From the NCBI RefSeq assembly GCF_002591975.1, contig NZ_NVQE01000003.1, positions 1-64,000 on the forward strand: a DNA stretch of 64,000 bases, written 5' to 3'. This stretch comes from Mycobacterium neglectum. GTDB taxonomy: Bacteria; Actinomycetota; Actinomycetes; Mycobacteriales; Mycobacteriaceae. Below the pieces are notes generated by a model. The model searched no databases and was not told where the DNA came from. It saw only the letters and a program-made list of their open reading frames with translations. Position 1 is the stretch's first letter; every line of letters begins with the position of its first letter. Position numbers and translations under genes: made by a program. This document shows, in pieces, positions 17,476-24,669 of the stretch.

Positions 17476-18624
17476 ATGAGTGAGCCTGACTGGGCACCGC
17501 TCACCGGGTTCCGGGTGGCGGTGACTTCCGCCCGTCGCGCCGAGGAGTTGGGTGCGCTGCTGCAACGTCGTGGCGCCACCGTGACCAGCGCGGCGGCGAT
17601 CACGATGGTGCCGCTGCCCGACGATGACGCGTTGCGCGCGCACACCGAAGCACTGATCGACGTAGCGCCCGACATCGTGATCGCCACCACCGGCATCGGA
17701 TTCCGCGGCTGGGTCGCGGCAGCCGACGGGTGGGGGCTGGCCAACGACCTGATCTCCGCCCTCGGCAAGGCACGCATCGTGTCGCGCGGCCCCAAGGCGA
17801 CGGGTGCACTACGCGCCGCGGGACTGCCCGAGGAATGGTCACCCGAGTCGGAGTCGTCGAGGGAGGTGCTCCACTACCTCGTCGAGGGCGGCATTGCCGG
17901 ACAGCGCATCGCGGTCCAGCTGCACGGCGCCACCGACGACTGGGATCCGTTCCCCGAGTTCCTCGACGAACTACGCGCCGCCGGTGCGGAAGTGGTGCCG
18001 ATACGGGTCTACCGCTGGCATCCCGCGCCCCGTGGCGGCGATTTCGATCAACTGGTGATGGGTATCGCGGACGAGAAGTTCGACGCTGTCAGTTTCACTT
18101 CCGCGCCTGCGGTCGCGTCGGTGTTGATGCGGGCGAACGAGCTTGGTGTCGAAGACAGGCTGCTTGCCGCATTACGCAGCAGCGTGCACGCGATGTGCGT
18201 CGGGCCCGTGACCGCCAGGCCGCTGGTCCGCCTCGGTGTGCCCACATCGGCTCCGGAGCGAATGAGGTTGGGCGCGTTGGCCCGCCACATCACCGACGAG
18301 CTCCCACTGCTATGCGCGCGCACCACACGCGTGGCGGGCCACGTACTGGAGATCCGCGGCACGTGTGTCCTCGTCGACGGCGCGGTCAAGGCAGTGTCGC
18401 CGTCCGGAATGGCGACGATCCGAGCGCTCGCGCATCATCCCGGCGCGGTGGTATCGCGCAATGCGCTGCTTTCGGTGCTACCCGGCAGCGGGACCGATAC
18501 GCACGCCGTCGAGACTGCGGTGTTGCGACTCCGAACCGCCCTGGGGGACAAGAACATCGTGTCGACGGTGGTCAAGCGGGGCTACCGCTTGGCCGTCGAT
18601 GAGGAATTGGCGCACGCACGATGA
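17476..18624 (+). CDS. nnaR: NnaR: HemD-like domain plus winged-helix regulator of nitrate/nitrite assimilation
   Basis: A 382-residue two-part protein. Residues about 10-260 are a uroporphyrinogen-III synthase (HemD)-like fold (FRVAVTSARRAEELGALLQRRGA, TTGIGFRGW, VSFTSAPAVASVL, CVGPVTARPLVRLG). Residues about 285-375 are an OmpR-type winged helix (VLVDGAVKAVSPSGMATIRAL, VETAVLRLRTALGDKNIVST, RGYRLAV). This arrangement matches M. smegmatis NnaR, reported to activate nitrate/nitrite assimilation genes. Position next to a siroheme chelatase and opposite nirBD fits. A GlnR-like box lies upstream. Its TGA overlaps the next ATG (ATGA). The HemD part probably senses rather than synthesises tetrapyrrole. 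Confidence 0.88.
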   Translation: MSEPDWAPLTGFRVAVTSARRAEELGALLQRRGATVTSAAAITMVPLPDDDALRAHTEALIDVAPDIVIATTGIGFRGWVAAADGWGLANDLISALGKARIVSRGPKATGALRAAGLPEEWSPESESSREVLHYLVEGGIAGQRIAVQLHGATDDWDPFPEFLDELRAAGAEVVPIRVYRWHPAPRGGDFDQLVMGIADEKFDAVSFTSAPAVASVLMRANELGVEDRLLAALRSSVHAMCVGPVTARPLVRLGVPTSAPERMRLGALARHITDELPLLCARTTRVAGHVLEIRGTCVLVDGAVKAVSPSGMATIRALAHHPGAVVSRNALLSVLPGSGTDTHAVETAVLRLRTALGDKNIVSTVVKRGYRLAVDEELAHAR

Positions 18625-19301
18625 GTTATGTCCTCGTCGCGCACGGCACTCGCAAGAGCACCGGCGTGGAGATGATCGGTTCGCTGGCGAACCGGGTCGC
18701 GGCCGTGGTGGGGTGCGGAGTGCATGTGGCATTTGTCGACGTGCTCGGTCCGACACCTGCCGAAGTCCTCCGTGGGCTGACGGGGCCCGCCGTCGTCGTC
18801 CCGGCGTTTCTGTCGCGCGGATACCACGTCAACACCGACATCCCCGCGCATGTCGCTGCGAGCGGACGTGCCGGCGTCACGGTCGCCGATGCCCTCGGAC
18901 CGAGTCCCGAGGTGGCCCGTGTGCTCGGCGATCGCCTCATCGAAAGTAACTGGCGTCCAGGGGATTCCGTCGTCCTGGCCGCGGCGGGGACGTCAGATCC
19001 GGCCGCTCGCAGCGATCTGCACAAGATGGCGGCCTGGGTGTCGGCACTCAGCAGCTCACGCGTCGAGTTGGCGTTCGCCGCGACGGGTGAGCCTCCGGTT
19101 TGCGATGCGGTCGCCACGCTGCGCCGTCGAGGCGCCCGGCGTGTTGTGGTGGCGTCATATCTGTTGGCGGACGGGGTTTTTCAGGACCGGCTGCGCAACA
19201 GCGGAGCCGACGCGGTATCTGATCCGCTGGGCAGCCACCCGGCGATGGTGCGGCTGATAGCGAGCAGATTCCGCCGCGCGCGGCTGACGAAAGCCGCCTA
19301 A
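18621..19301 (+). CDS. Sirohydrochlorin chelatase-like protein (CbiX/SirB family)
   Basis: A 226-residue CbiX-type chelatase that would insert Fe2+ into sirohydrochlorin to make sirohaem, the NirB cofactor. The first half has YVLVAHGTRKSTG with His8 and VVVPAFLSRGYHVNTDIPAHV. The second half repeats the fold (VVLAAAGTSDPAARSDLHKMA, VVVASYLLADGVF). The gene is translationally coupled to nnaR. Its TAA overlaps the TAG of the convergent nirD (shared CTAA at 19298-19301). Rv0259c is the counterpart in the order I recall. Confidence 0.88.
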   Translation: MSYVLVAHGTRKSTGVEMIGSLANRVAAVVGCGVHVAFVDVLGPTPAEVLRGLTGPAVVVPAFLSRGYHVNTDIPAHVAASGRAGVTVADALGPSPEVARVLGDRLIESNWRPGDSVVLAAAGTSDPAARSDLHKMAAWVSALSSSRVELAFAATGEPPVCDAVATLRRRGARRVVVASYLLADGVFQDRLRNSGADAVSDPLGSHPAMVRLIASRFRRARLTKAA

Positions 19302-19645
19302 CCGCCGACCTCGACCACACCCTCGTCCGTCATCCGCGTCGGGTACACCGGCAGCGCGACGTCCGCATCGTCGAGACAGACACCGTCATCGAGGCTGAAG
19401 GCCTGCTTCTTGATCGGCGACTGGACAGTCGGGCGCCCACCCCGGTCACCGACGATGCCGCGCGAGATGACCGCGGCCCCCGAGAACGGATCGATGTTGC
19501 CCACCGCGCGCAGTGTGCCGTCATCCAGGCGGAACAACGCCACCTGGGTGCCATCGGCCAGCAGCACGCCGACACCACGGCACGGCATCAGACGGTCATA
19601 GGCGCAGGCCGTGGTCCACACGTCAACATCGTTGAGCAGAGTCAC
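19298..19645 (-). CDS. nirD: Nitrite reductase (NADH) small subunit NirD
   Basis: A 115-residue Rieske-fold protein that pairs with NirB in assimilatory NADH-nitrite reductase. Segments typical of NirD are GVGVLLADGTQVALFRLDDGTLRAVGNIDPFSGAAVISRGIVGDRG and VQSPIKKQAFSLDDGVCLDD. As usual for NirD, the Rieske Cys/His ligands are missing. The GTG start overlaps the nirB stop (GTGA), so the two are translationally coupled. The gene is convergent with the chelatase gene, with overlapping stop codons. Confidence 0.94.
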   Translation of the reverse strand: MTLLNDVDVWTTACAYDRLMPCRGVGVLLADGTQVALFRLDDGTLRAVGNIDPFSGAAVISRGIVGDRGGRPTVQSPIKKQAFSLDDGVCLDDADVALPVYPTRMTDEGVVEVGG

Positions 19646-22200
19646 TTTTGGGGCACCTTTGGTAGTCCGATGGGAACTTTGCGGCCCGACCGCTTGGTAA
19701 ACTCAACGGTTGGGTCGGCGACATCGGGGGCGTTGACGAACGAGACGAACTTGGACAGTTTCGCGGGATCCTCGAGCACGCCCTTCCACTCACACGCGTA
19801 ACCCTCGATGTGGCGGGCGATCGCCGCCTCGAACTCGTCGGCCAACCCGAGGGAGTCGTGGCAGACGACATCGCGCAGGTGGTCCAGCCCGCCATCGAGG
19901 CCCTCCACCCACGGCGCGGTGCGCTGCAACCGGTCGGCGGTGCGGATGTAGAACATCAGGAACCGGTCGATGTAGGCGAGCAGAGTCTCGTCGTCGAGGT
20001 CGCTCGCGAGCAGCTGGGCATGTTTGGGTGTCATGCCGCCGTTGCCGCCGACGTAAAGGTTCCACCCGGTCTCGGTCGCGATGACACCGACATCCTTGCC
20101 GCGCGCCTCGGCGCATTCACGCGCGCAGCCCGAGACACCCATTTTGATCTTGTGCGGTGCGCGCAGGCCCCGGTAGCGCAACTCGAGATTGATGGCCATC
20201 TGCACCGAATCCTGTTGCCCATAGCGGCACCAGTCGCTACCCACACAGCTCTTGACCGTGCGCAGCGACTTGCCGTAGGCGTGGCCCGACTCCATCCCGC
20301 CGTCGACGAGCCGTCGCCAGATTTCGGGCAATTGGTCGACCCGCGCGCCGAACAGGTCGATGCGCTGGCCGCCGGTGATCTTGGTGTAAAGATCGAAATC
20401 CCGTGCGATCTCGCCGATCAGAATCAGCTGTTCGGCAGTGATGTCTCCACCGGGCACCCGCGGCACGACCGAATAGCTACCGTTCTTCTGGATATTGGCA
20501 AGGAAGTGGTCATTGCTGTCCTGCAGCGATGCCTGCTCACCGTCGAGGATGTGCTCGGAGCTCGTGGATGCCAGGATAGACGCGACAGCGGGTTTGCATA
20601 TGTCGCAACCTTTTCCGGTGCCGAAGCGCTCGATCAGACCCGAGAACGTTCGAACCGACTCTGAGGGTCCTGCGGAGACGATTTCGAAGAGCTCTGCGCG
20701 CGAATGGTTGAAGTGCTCGCACAACGCCTTGGACTGTTCGACGCCCTCGGCCTCCAGCAGTTGTTTCAGCAGGGGAACGCACGAACCGCACGAGGTACCG
20801 GCCAGCGTGCACTTCTTCAAATCCGATACATCGCAGCAGCCACCCGCGATGGCTTCGGTGAGATCACCCTTCGTGACGTTGTTGCATGAACAGATCTGCG
20901 CAGCGGCCGGCAGCGCACCGACTCCCAGTCCCCCGCCACCCTCTGATCCCGCCGGTGCGATGAGTGCCAACGCATCGCCGGGCAGCTCTTCGCCGACCAT
21001 CGGCCGCAGCACTCCGTAGGAGGAGGCATCGCCCACCAGGATGCCGCCCAGAAGCGTTTTCGCATCGTCGGAGAGCACCAGTTTGGCGTAGGTCTGGTTG
21101 ACCGCGTCGTTGACCACCACCTCCAGGCAGTCCGGGGTAGCGCCCATGGCGTCACCGAAGCTGGCCACGTCGACCCCGAGCAGTTTGAGCTTGGTCGACA
21201 TATCGGCCTCGCCGAACTCCGCCCCGCCGCCGAGCAGCCGGTCGGCGACCACTTCGGCACTCGTGTAGCCAGGCCCGACAAGGCCGTAACAGCGGCCATT
21301 GATCGCTGCTACCTCGCCGACCGCATAGACGTTGGGATCGGTTGTGGCACAGGATAGATCGGTCAGCACGCCCCCACGATCGGCGATCGCCAGTCCGGCC
21401 TGGATTGCCAGTTCGTCGCGTGGCCGCACACCGGCCGCGAAGACGACAAGGCCGGTGTCGATGTACGACTCGTCGCTCAGCGTCACCCGCATCGAGTCGT
21501 TGTCGGCGGACCGGCGGAGGGGCCGATTTCGTTGTGCCGGTGCGATGCCGGCGGTGCCGACGCCGGTGTGCACGGAGATGCCCAGCTCGCCGATCATCCG
21601 ACCGAGGAGGGCCCCGCCGGCCTCATCGAGCTGTTGGGCCATCAGCCGGGGCGCCATCTCGACGACATGCGCCCGCAGCCCGAACGATCGCAGCGCGTTG
21701 GCGGCCTCGAGACCCAGCAGCCCGCCGCCGATGACGACCCCGACCGGAACGCCCGCATCCAGCGTCCGTTTGGCACTTGCGCGGATCGCGTCGAGATCGT
21801 CGAGCGTGCGATACACGTGGCAGCCCGGCAGGTCGCGCCCGGGGACCGGAGGAACGAACGCATAGGAGCCGGTGGCGAGCACCAGCGCGTCGTAGTCGAT
21901 CCGCTCGCCGTCGGCGGTCAGCACCCACTTGGCGTCCCGGTCGATGCCGGTCACCCGGCTGCCCAACCGCGTATCCACCAGGTCGTCGCCGGGATAGGAA
22001 TTGCCGGCCAGCGCCAGTAGCCCGCGATCCCAGTGCTCGGTGTACCCGGTGAGACCGACGCGGTCGTAGGCGGCGTCCGCCTCCTCGGCCAGGACGGTCA
22101 CCCGCCATTCACCGGCACTGTCGCGCGAGCGCAGCGCCTCGACGAATCGGTGCCCGACCATGCCGTGGCCGACGACCACGACGTTCTTTGAAGACCGCAT
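19642..22200 (-). CDS. nirB: Nitrite reductase (NADH) large subunit NirB
   Basis: Sirohaem enzyme reducing nitrite to ammonium with NADH, 852 residues (normal length). Domains in order: FAD/NADH oxidoreductase at 1-310 (VVVGHGMVGHRFVEAL; GVVIGGGLLGLEAANAL); BFD-like [2Fe-2S] domains at about 430-560 (ICSCNNVTKGDLTEAI, TSCGSCVPLLKQLL, GCDICKP); nitrite/sulfite reductase half-domain and the 4Fe-4S/sirohaem site with Cys in VKSCVGSDWCRYGQQD and VSGCARECAE. The ATG is at 22200. A palindrome over the probable -10 region (22223-22233) may be an operator. Assimilatory role follows from pairing with nirD, nnaR and the chelatase. Confidence 0.96.
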   Translation of the reverse strand: MRSSKNVVVVGHGMVGHRFVEALRSRDSAGEWRVTVLAEEADAAYDRVGLTGYTEHWDRGLLALAGNSYPGDDLVDTRLGSRVTGIDRDAKWVLTADGERIDYDALVLATGSYAFVPPVPGRDLPGCHVYRTLDDLDAIRASAKRTLDAGVPVGVVIGGGLLGLEAANALRSFGLRAHVVEMAPRLMAQQLDEAGGALLGRMIGELGISVHTGVGTAGIAPAQRNRPLRRSADNDSMRVTLSDESYIDTGLVVFAAGVRPRDELAIQAGLAIADRGGVLTDLSCATTDPNVYAVGEVAAINGRCYGLVGPGYTSAEVVADRLLGGGAEFGEADMSTKLKLLGVDVASFGDAMGATPDCLEVVVNDAVNQTYAKLVLSDDAKTLLGGILVGDASSYGVLRPMVGEELPGDALALIAPAGSEGGGGLGVGALPAAAQICSCNNVTKGDLTEAIAGGCCDVSDLKKCTLAGTSCGSCVPLLKQLLEAEGVEQSKALCEHFNHSRAELFEIVSAGPSESVRTFSGLIERFGTGKGCDICKPAVASILASTSSEHILDGEQASLQDSNDHFLANIQKNGSYSVVPRVPGGDITAEQLILIGEIARDFDLYTKITGGQRIDLFGARVDQLPEIWRRLVDGGMESGHAYGKSLRTVKSCVGSDWCRYGQQDSVQMAINLELRYRGLRAPHKIKMGVSGCARECAEARGKDVGVIATETGWNLYVGGNGGMTPKHAQLLASDLDDETLLAYIDRFLMFYIRTADRLQRTAPWVEGLDGGLDHLRDVVCHDSLGLADEFEAAIARHIEGYACEWKGVLEDPAKLSKFVSFVNAPDVADPTVEFTKRSGRKVPIGLPKVPQK

Positions 22201-22222
22201 GCGCCGAGGCTAAGCAGCCGAT

Positions 22223-22233
22223 ATTGCCGCAAT
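22223..22233. promoter_or_regulatory. Palindrome in the nirB promoter region
   Basis: ATTGC-C-GCAAT is a perfect 11-bp dyad 23-33 bases upstream of nirB. On the nirB strand a TTCACA hexamer, 16 bases and CAATAT form a possible promoter, and the dyad overlaps the CAATAT. It may be the site of NnaR or another nitrogen regulator; the binding protein is a guess. Confidence 0.3.
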
Positions 22234-22295
22234 GTCGCCTCGTGTGAAGCGGCCATCACGGTGTGCTCACCGTCGGCGATCACCCGCTGTGAGCG

Positions 22296-22577
22296 TCAGC
22301 CGGGACCGGGGGTGACGGGTGTGACGGGGTTGACGGGGTTTTCTTCGCTCGTCTGGATCCTCGGCACCGTATAGCTGGTGGTCGACGTCGACGACGTGGT
22401 GTACGTCGACGGAGTCGCCGATGACGTAGGGATCGGCACCGTTTCTGGCACCTTCGACGAATCCGAGGTGCGCATCACGGCGAAGATGAGCAGCGCCACC
22501 AGGAGCAGCGCCGCCACACCGCCCGACCACACCACCGGTTTCTGGTCCTGCCAGTTCGGCTCGTCGTCGCTCGACAC
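22296..22577 (-). CDS. Small single-pass membrane protein with Ser/Thr/Pro-rich tail
   Basis: From the GTG at 22577 the product has 93 residues: a short acidic head (VSSDDEPNWQDQKP), one transmembrane helix at about 18-37 (GGVAALLLVALLIFAVM) and an extracytoplasmic low-complexity tail rich in Thr, Ser and Pro, ending VNPVTPVTPGPG. Topology and composition suggest an anchored surface or cell-wall-facing peptide. Function unknown. It begins 11 bases after the end of the PEP mutase-family gene on the same strand and is probably cotranscribed. Longer upstream starts would only add a chance sequence inside that gene. Confidence 0.65.
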   Translation of the reverse strand: MSSDDEPNWQDQKPVVWSGGVAALLLVALLIFAVMRTSDSSKVPETVPIPTSSATPSTYTTSSTSTTSYTVPRIQTSEENPVNPVTPVTPGPG

Positions 22578-22587
22578 ACGCGGAATG

Positions 22588-23346
22588 CTATGCCCAGCGT
22601 TGCAACATCTGCCTGGCACTCCCTGACAGAGCCTGCTGCAGGAATGGACCAAAGCTGATCCGCCCGACGCCGAGCGGTCCGAACGACGCGGGGTCGTCCT
22701 GATCGGGAATCGCGATCGCGTTGACGGGCAACGGCAGCTCAGAGGTCAAGCGGCGCATCGTCTCCGGTTCGTGACGGCCGACCGGGTAGAGCGAATCGGC
22801 GCCGGCGGCCGCGGCCTCGGTGAGGCGTGCGATCGCGCGATCCACGCGATCGGACTCGTCGCCGTCGGCACGCAGGAACAGGTCCGTCCGTGCGTTGACG
22901 ACCACGTGCACACCCGATTCGTCGGCGGCCTCGCGCAGCGCCCCGACCAACTCGGCGTGCTCGGCAGACGACCGCAGGCGCTTGCCCTCTTTGTGCACGG
23001 AGTCTTCGATGTTCAGCCCGACGGCTCCGGCCTGAAGGAGCCCATTGATGAGGCGGCTGGCCGATTCGCCGTATCCGGACTCGATGTCGACCGAGATCGG
23101 CACGTCGACCGCTGACGTGATCTGCGCCACCCGAGTCAGGACATCGTCGAACGACATCACCTCCCCGTCCTCCTTGCCGATGGAGTCGGCCAGCGGGTGG
23201 CTGCCAATCGTGAGGGCGGCAAACCCCGCATCGACGGCCAGCTTGGCCGACCAGGCATCCCACACTGTCGGCAGTACCACCGGGTTCCCGGCCTGGTGCA
23301 GCGCGAGCAATGATTCGGCTCGTTGCTTGAGTTCCTGGTCAGGCAT
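22588..23346 (-). CDS. Isocitrate lyase/PEP phosphomutase superfamily protein
   Basis: A 252-residue TIM-barrel protein of the PEP mutase/2-methylisocitrate lyase-like superfamily. Visible are LPTVWDAWSAKLAVDAGFAAL, SVDIESGYG with metal-binding acids, and GAVGLNIEDSVHKEGKRL, the usual EDS/EDQ segment. The isocitrate-lyase catalytic KKCGH loop is absent, so it is not a true isocitrate lyase. Members cleave or rearrange C-C or P-C bonds; the substrate here is unknown. The ATG at 23346 has GGAGG at a suitable distance; longer starts lack one. It diverges from the Sdh1 operon. Confidence 0.85.
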   Translation of the reverse strand: MPDQELKQRAESLLALHQAGNPVVLPTVWDAWSAKLAVDAGFAALTIGSHPLADSIGKEDGEVMSFDDVLTRVAQITSAVDVPISVDIESGYGESASRLINGLLQAGAVGLNIEDSVHKEGKRLRSSAEHAELVGALREAADESGVHVVVNARTDLFLRADGDESDRVDRAIARLTEAAAAGADSLYPVGRHEPETMRRLTSELPLPVNAIAIPDQDDPASFGPLGVGRISFGPFLQQALSGSARQMLQRWA

Positions 23347-23456
23347 TTGGCAAACCTCCGCTTCAGACGTGATCCGTCTCACTACGTACTGCATGATGTG
23401 ACTAGCAACAGGTGTCGTAACGTGATGCCTGACACCCTTCAGCCCAAGGAGGTCAA

Positions 23457-23753
23457 TTGTCCAGCACAACCGAACTTGCCGAATTGCACGAGCTAATCGG
23501 AAGCCTTCGGCGGTGTGTCACATCGTTGGCGTCGAGGTACGGCGACAGCCCTGCGACGCGTCGGATCGTCAACGACGCCGAACGGATCCTCAACGACATC
23601 GACCGCCTAGACATTGACGCCGAGGAACTGGAGCTCGCTCGCGGGGTGGTTCACCACCACCATGCCGGCGAGAGAATTCCGATCCCCGACACCGCGTACG
23701 ACACCGACTTCTGGCGCGATGTCGACGACGAGGGTCTCGGCGGTACGCGCTAG
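23457..23753 (+). CDS. Small conserved protein at the head of the Sdh1 operon (Rv0250c-like)
   Basis: A 98-residue acidic protein starting at TTG 23457, directly preceded by AAGGAGG. It is helical in character (LAELHELIGSLRRCVTSLA, VNDAERILNDIDRLDID) with a VVHHHHAGERIPIPDT stretch near 65-80 that could bind metal. It lies 40 bases upstream of the membrane anchor gene of succinate dehydrogenase and corresponds in position and size to Rv0250c. Function unknown; an assembly or regulatory role for the complex is possible but not shown. Confidence 0.75.
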   Translation: MSSTTELAELHELIGSLRRCVTSLASRYGDSPATRRIVNDAERILNDIDRLDIDAEELELARGVVHHHHAGERIPIPDTAYDTDFWRDVDDEGLGGTR

Positions 23754-23793
23754 GCGCGGACCGACCGGGACACATCACCACCGAAAGGCAATA

Positions 23794-24630
23794 GTGAGCG
23801 CACCCACCGCCGACCGCAAGGCGACCGGCGTCTTCTCGCCGGGCCGTGCCCAGATTCCGCAGCGCACCCTGCGCACGGACAACTGGTTGAAGTCGCCCAT
23901 ATGGACAGACCTCGGGTTCGCGGCGTTCGTCATCTACGCGACGGCGCGGGCGTTCATGCAGGACCACTTCTACGTCGAGCAGTACAACTACCTGACGCCG
24001 TTTTATTCGCCATGCGTGGTCAATTACGACGCGGCGACCGGGTCCGGATGCCCTGCAGGCGCAGCCCATTTCGGCACTTTCCTGCCCGACGTCTGGTTCC
24101 TGCCGTACGCGGCGCTTTCGCTGCCGTTCCTACTCCTGTTCCGGCTGACGTGTTACTACTACCGCGGCGCTTACTATCGCTCGGTCTGGCAGTCGCCGAC
24201 CGCGTGCGCAGTGGCCGAACCGCACGCGAAATACACTGGTGAGACACGCTTCCCGCTCATCATCCAGAACACGCACCGCTACTTCTTCTACATCGCGGGC
24301 ATCATCTCGGTGATCAACACCTACGACGCGGTGTTGGCGATGTTCCCCGACAGCGGATTCCGATTCGGCATCGGCAACCTGATCCTCTGGGTCAACGTGA
24401 TCATGCTCTGGGTGTACACGCTGTCCTGCCACTCCTGCAGGCACGTCGTCGGTGGGCGCCTCAAGCATTTCTCGAAACACCCAGCGCGCTACTGGATGTG
24501 GACACAAATCAGCAGGATGAATACCCGGCACAAGCTGTACGCGTGGATCACGCTCGGCACATTGATGCTGACCGACTTCTACATCATGAGCGTCTCGTTG
24601 GGTCTCAAAGATCTGCCGATCATTCCATGA
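23794..24630 (+). CDS. sdhC: Succinate dehydrogenase Sdh1 membrane subunit (SdhC-like)
   Basis: A 278-residue membrane protein with about five hydrophobic helices, the quinone-side anchor of the Sdh1-type enzyme. It matches the position of Rv0249c. It carries a striking CHSCRH motif (Cys212, His213, Cys215, His217) at the end of a helix and further His in NTHRYFFY. I recall that mycobacterial Sdh1 has a membrane-embedded Rieske-type Fe-S cluster, and these residues are candidate ligands. The start is the GTG at 23794, preceded by GAAAGG. It is the second gene of an operon with sdhA and sdhB. Confidence 0.87.
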   Translation: MSAPTADRKATGVFSPGRAQIPQRTLRTDNWLKSPIWTDLGFAAFVIYATARAFMQDHFYVEQYNYLTPFYSPCVVNYDAATGSGCPAGAAHFGTFLPDVWFLPYAALSLPFLLLFRLTCYYYRGAYYRSVWQSPTACAVAEPHAKYTGETRFPLIIQNTHRYFFYIAGIISVINTYDAVLAMFPDSGFRFGIGNLILWVNVIMLWVYTLSCHSCRHVVGGRLKHFSKHPARYWMWTQISRMNTRHKLYAWITLGTLMLTDFYIMSVSLGLKDLPIIP

Positions 24631-24669
24631 CATTCCATAGCCCAGTTTCGAAAGATGAAGTGAGAGTTG

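Noticed and set aside
22588..23346. Annotation as isocitrate lyase
   Set aside because: The catalytic KKCGH loop and the full length of isocitrate lyase are missing; only superfamily membership is supported.
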